From Membranipora membranacea (Eukaryota; Bryozoa; Gymnolaemata; Cheilostomatida; Membraniporidae): a stretch of DNA of 60,000 bases. The position numbers and the translations under genes are program-made. Shown here piece by piece: positions 59,896 to 60,000 of this stretch (positions are counted from its first letter, which is position 1; every line of letters begins with the position of its first letter). The stretch is from positions 15,254,001 to 15,314,000 of the forward strand of contig OU612073.1 of the NCBI GenBank assembly GCA_914767715.1, given 5' to 3'. Under the pieces are notes generated by a model. The model searched no databases. It saw nothing but the letters and a program-made list of their open reading frames with translations, and was not told where the DNA came from.

Positions 59896-60000
59896 GCCTG
59901 CGTTAGTTAATGTTATGAAGAAGTATCACACAATAAACAACACTTATATATCAGTTACACAAAAGTAGCAAAGCACAGCAGCAAAGCACAATGACCAGAC

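Larger units (their letters stand above)
58609..60000. other. Intergenic region to window end
   Basis: Holds a 40-bp micro-palindrome (58868-58907), a tRNA-like SINE candidate (59345-59560) and a 115-bp foldback with target duplication (59781-59895). No exon recognised. Confidence 0.5.

Overview
This window is AT-rich nuclear DNA from an animal. Protein-coding genes are split into many short exons by GT-AG introns of tens of bases to about 2 kb. The gene set is metazoan: a forkhead factor, an insulin-like prohormone, a PIF1 helicase with vertebrate-like architecture, an RTN4IP1-type mitochondrial reductase and a GPI-anchored Ly6/quiver-like protein. A plant-type haem peroxidase is also present, a family known from marine invertebrates such as cnidarians, molluscs and sponges. 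Together these suggest an early-branching marine invertebrate, perhaps a sponge. The phylum is an inference. Exon joins were worked out by hand from frame and splice signals.

Layout: 1-1568 (-) forkhead gene, cut by the window edge; 4402-7619 (+) SAM-dependent methyltransferase; 12276-13615 (+) insulin-like peptide; 19611-23951 (-) coiled-coil protein; 25188-31876 (+) PIF1 helicase; 33367-37165 (+) RTN4IP1-like reductase; 38678-46378 (+) secreted protein with two peroxidase domains joined by a Thr-rich linker; 49029-51774 (+) spliced Mutator-like transposase-domain gene with a YqaJ nuclease-like remnant behind it; 55065-58608 (+) Ly6/quiver-like protein. There is no operon logic. The genes are independent eukaryotic units, and the coiled-coil and PIF1 genes are divergent across about 1.2 kb.

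Between and inside the genes lies a dense layer of small non-autonomous repeats. These include at least seven copies of a roughly 100-120 bp MITE with ends like GATCAAGTTTGATCC, a tRNA-headed SINE family, a B-box-bearing structured repeat around the Mutator gene, and 12-bp and 22-bp minisatellites. There is also a set of very short palindromes that begin CANNGA and are flanked by direct repeats, 7 bp in the clearest cases. One of these interrupts a SINE whose second copy in the window shows the empty site.

The most interesting signals are: the tandem peroxidase whose second domain has lost its distal histidine; the insulin-like peptide whose A7-B7 disulfide appears to have moved to A10-B4; and the CANNGA micro-palindromes.
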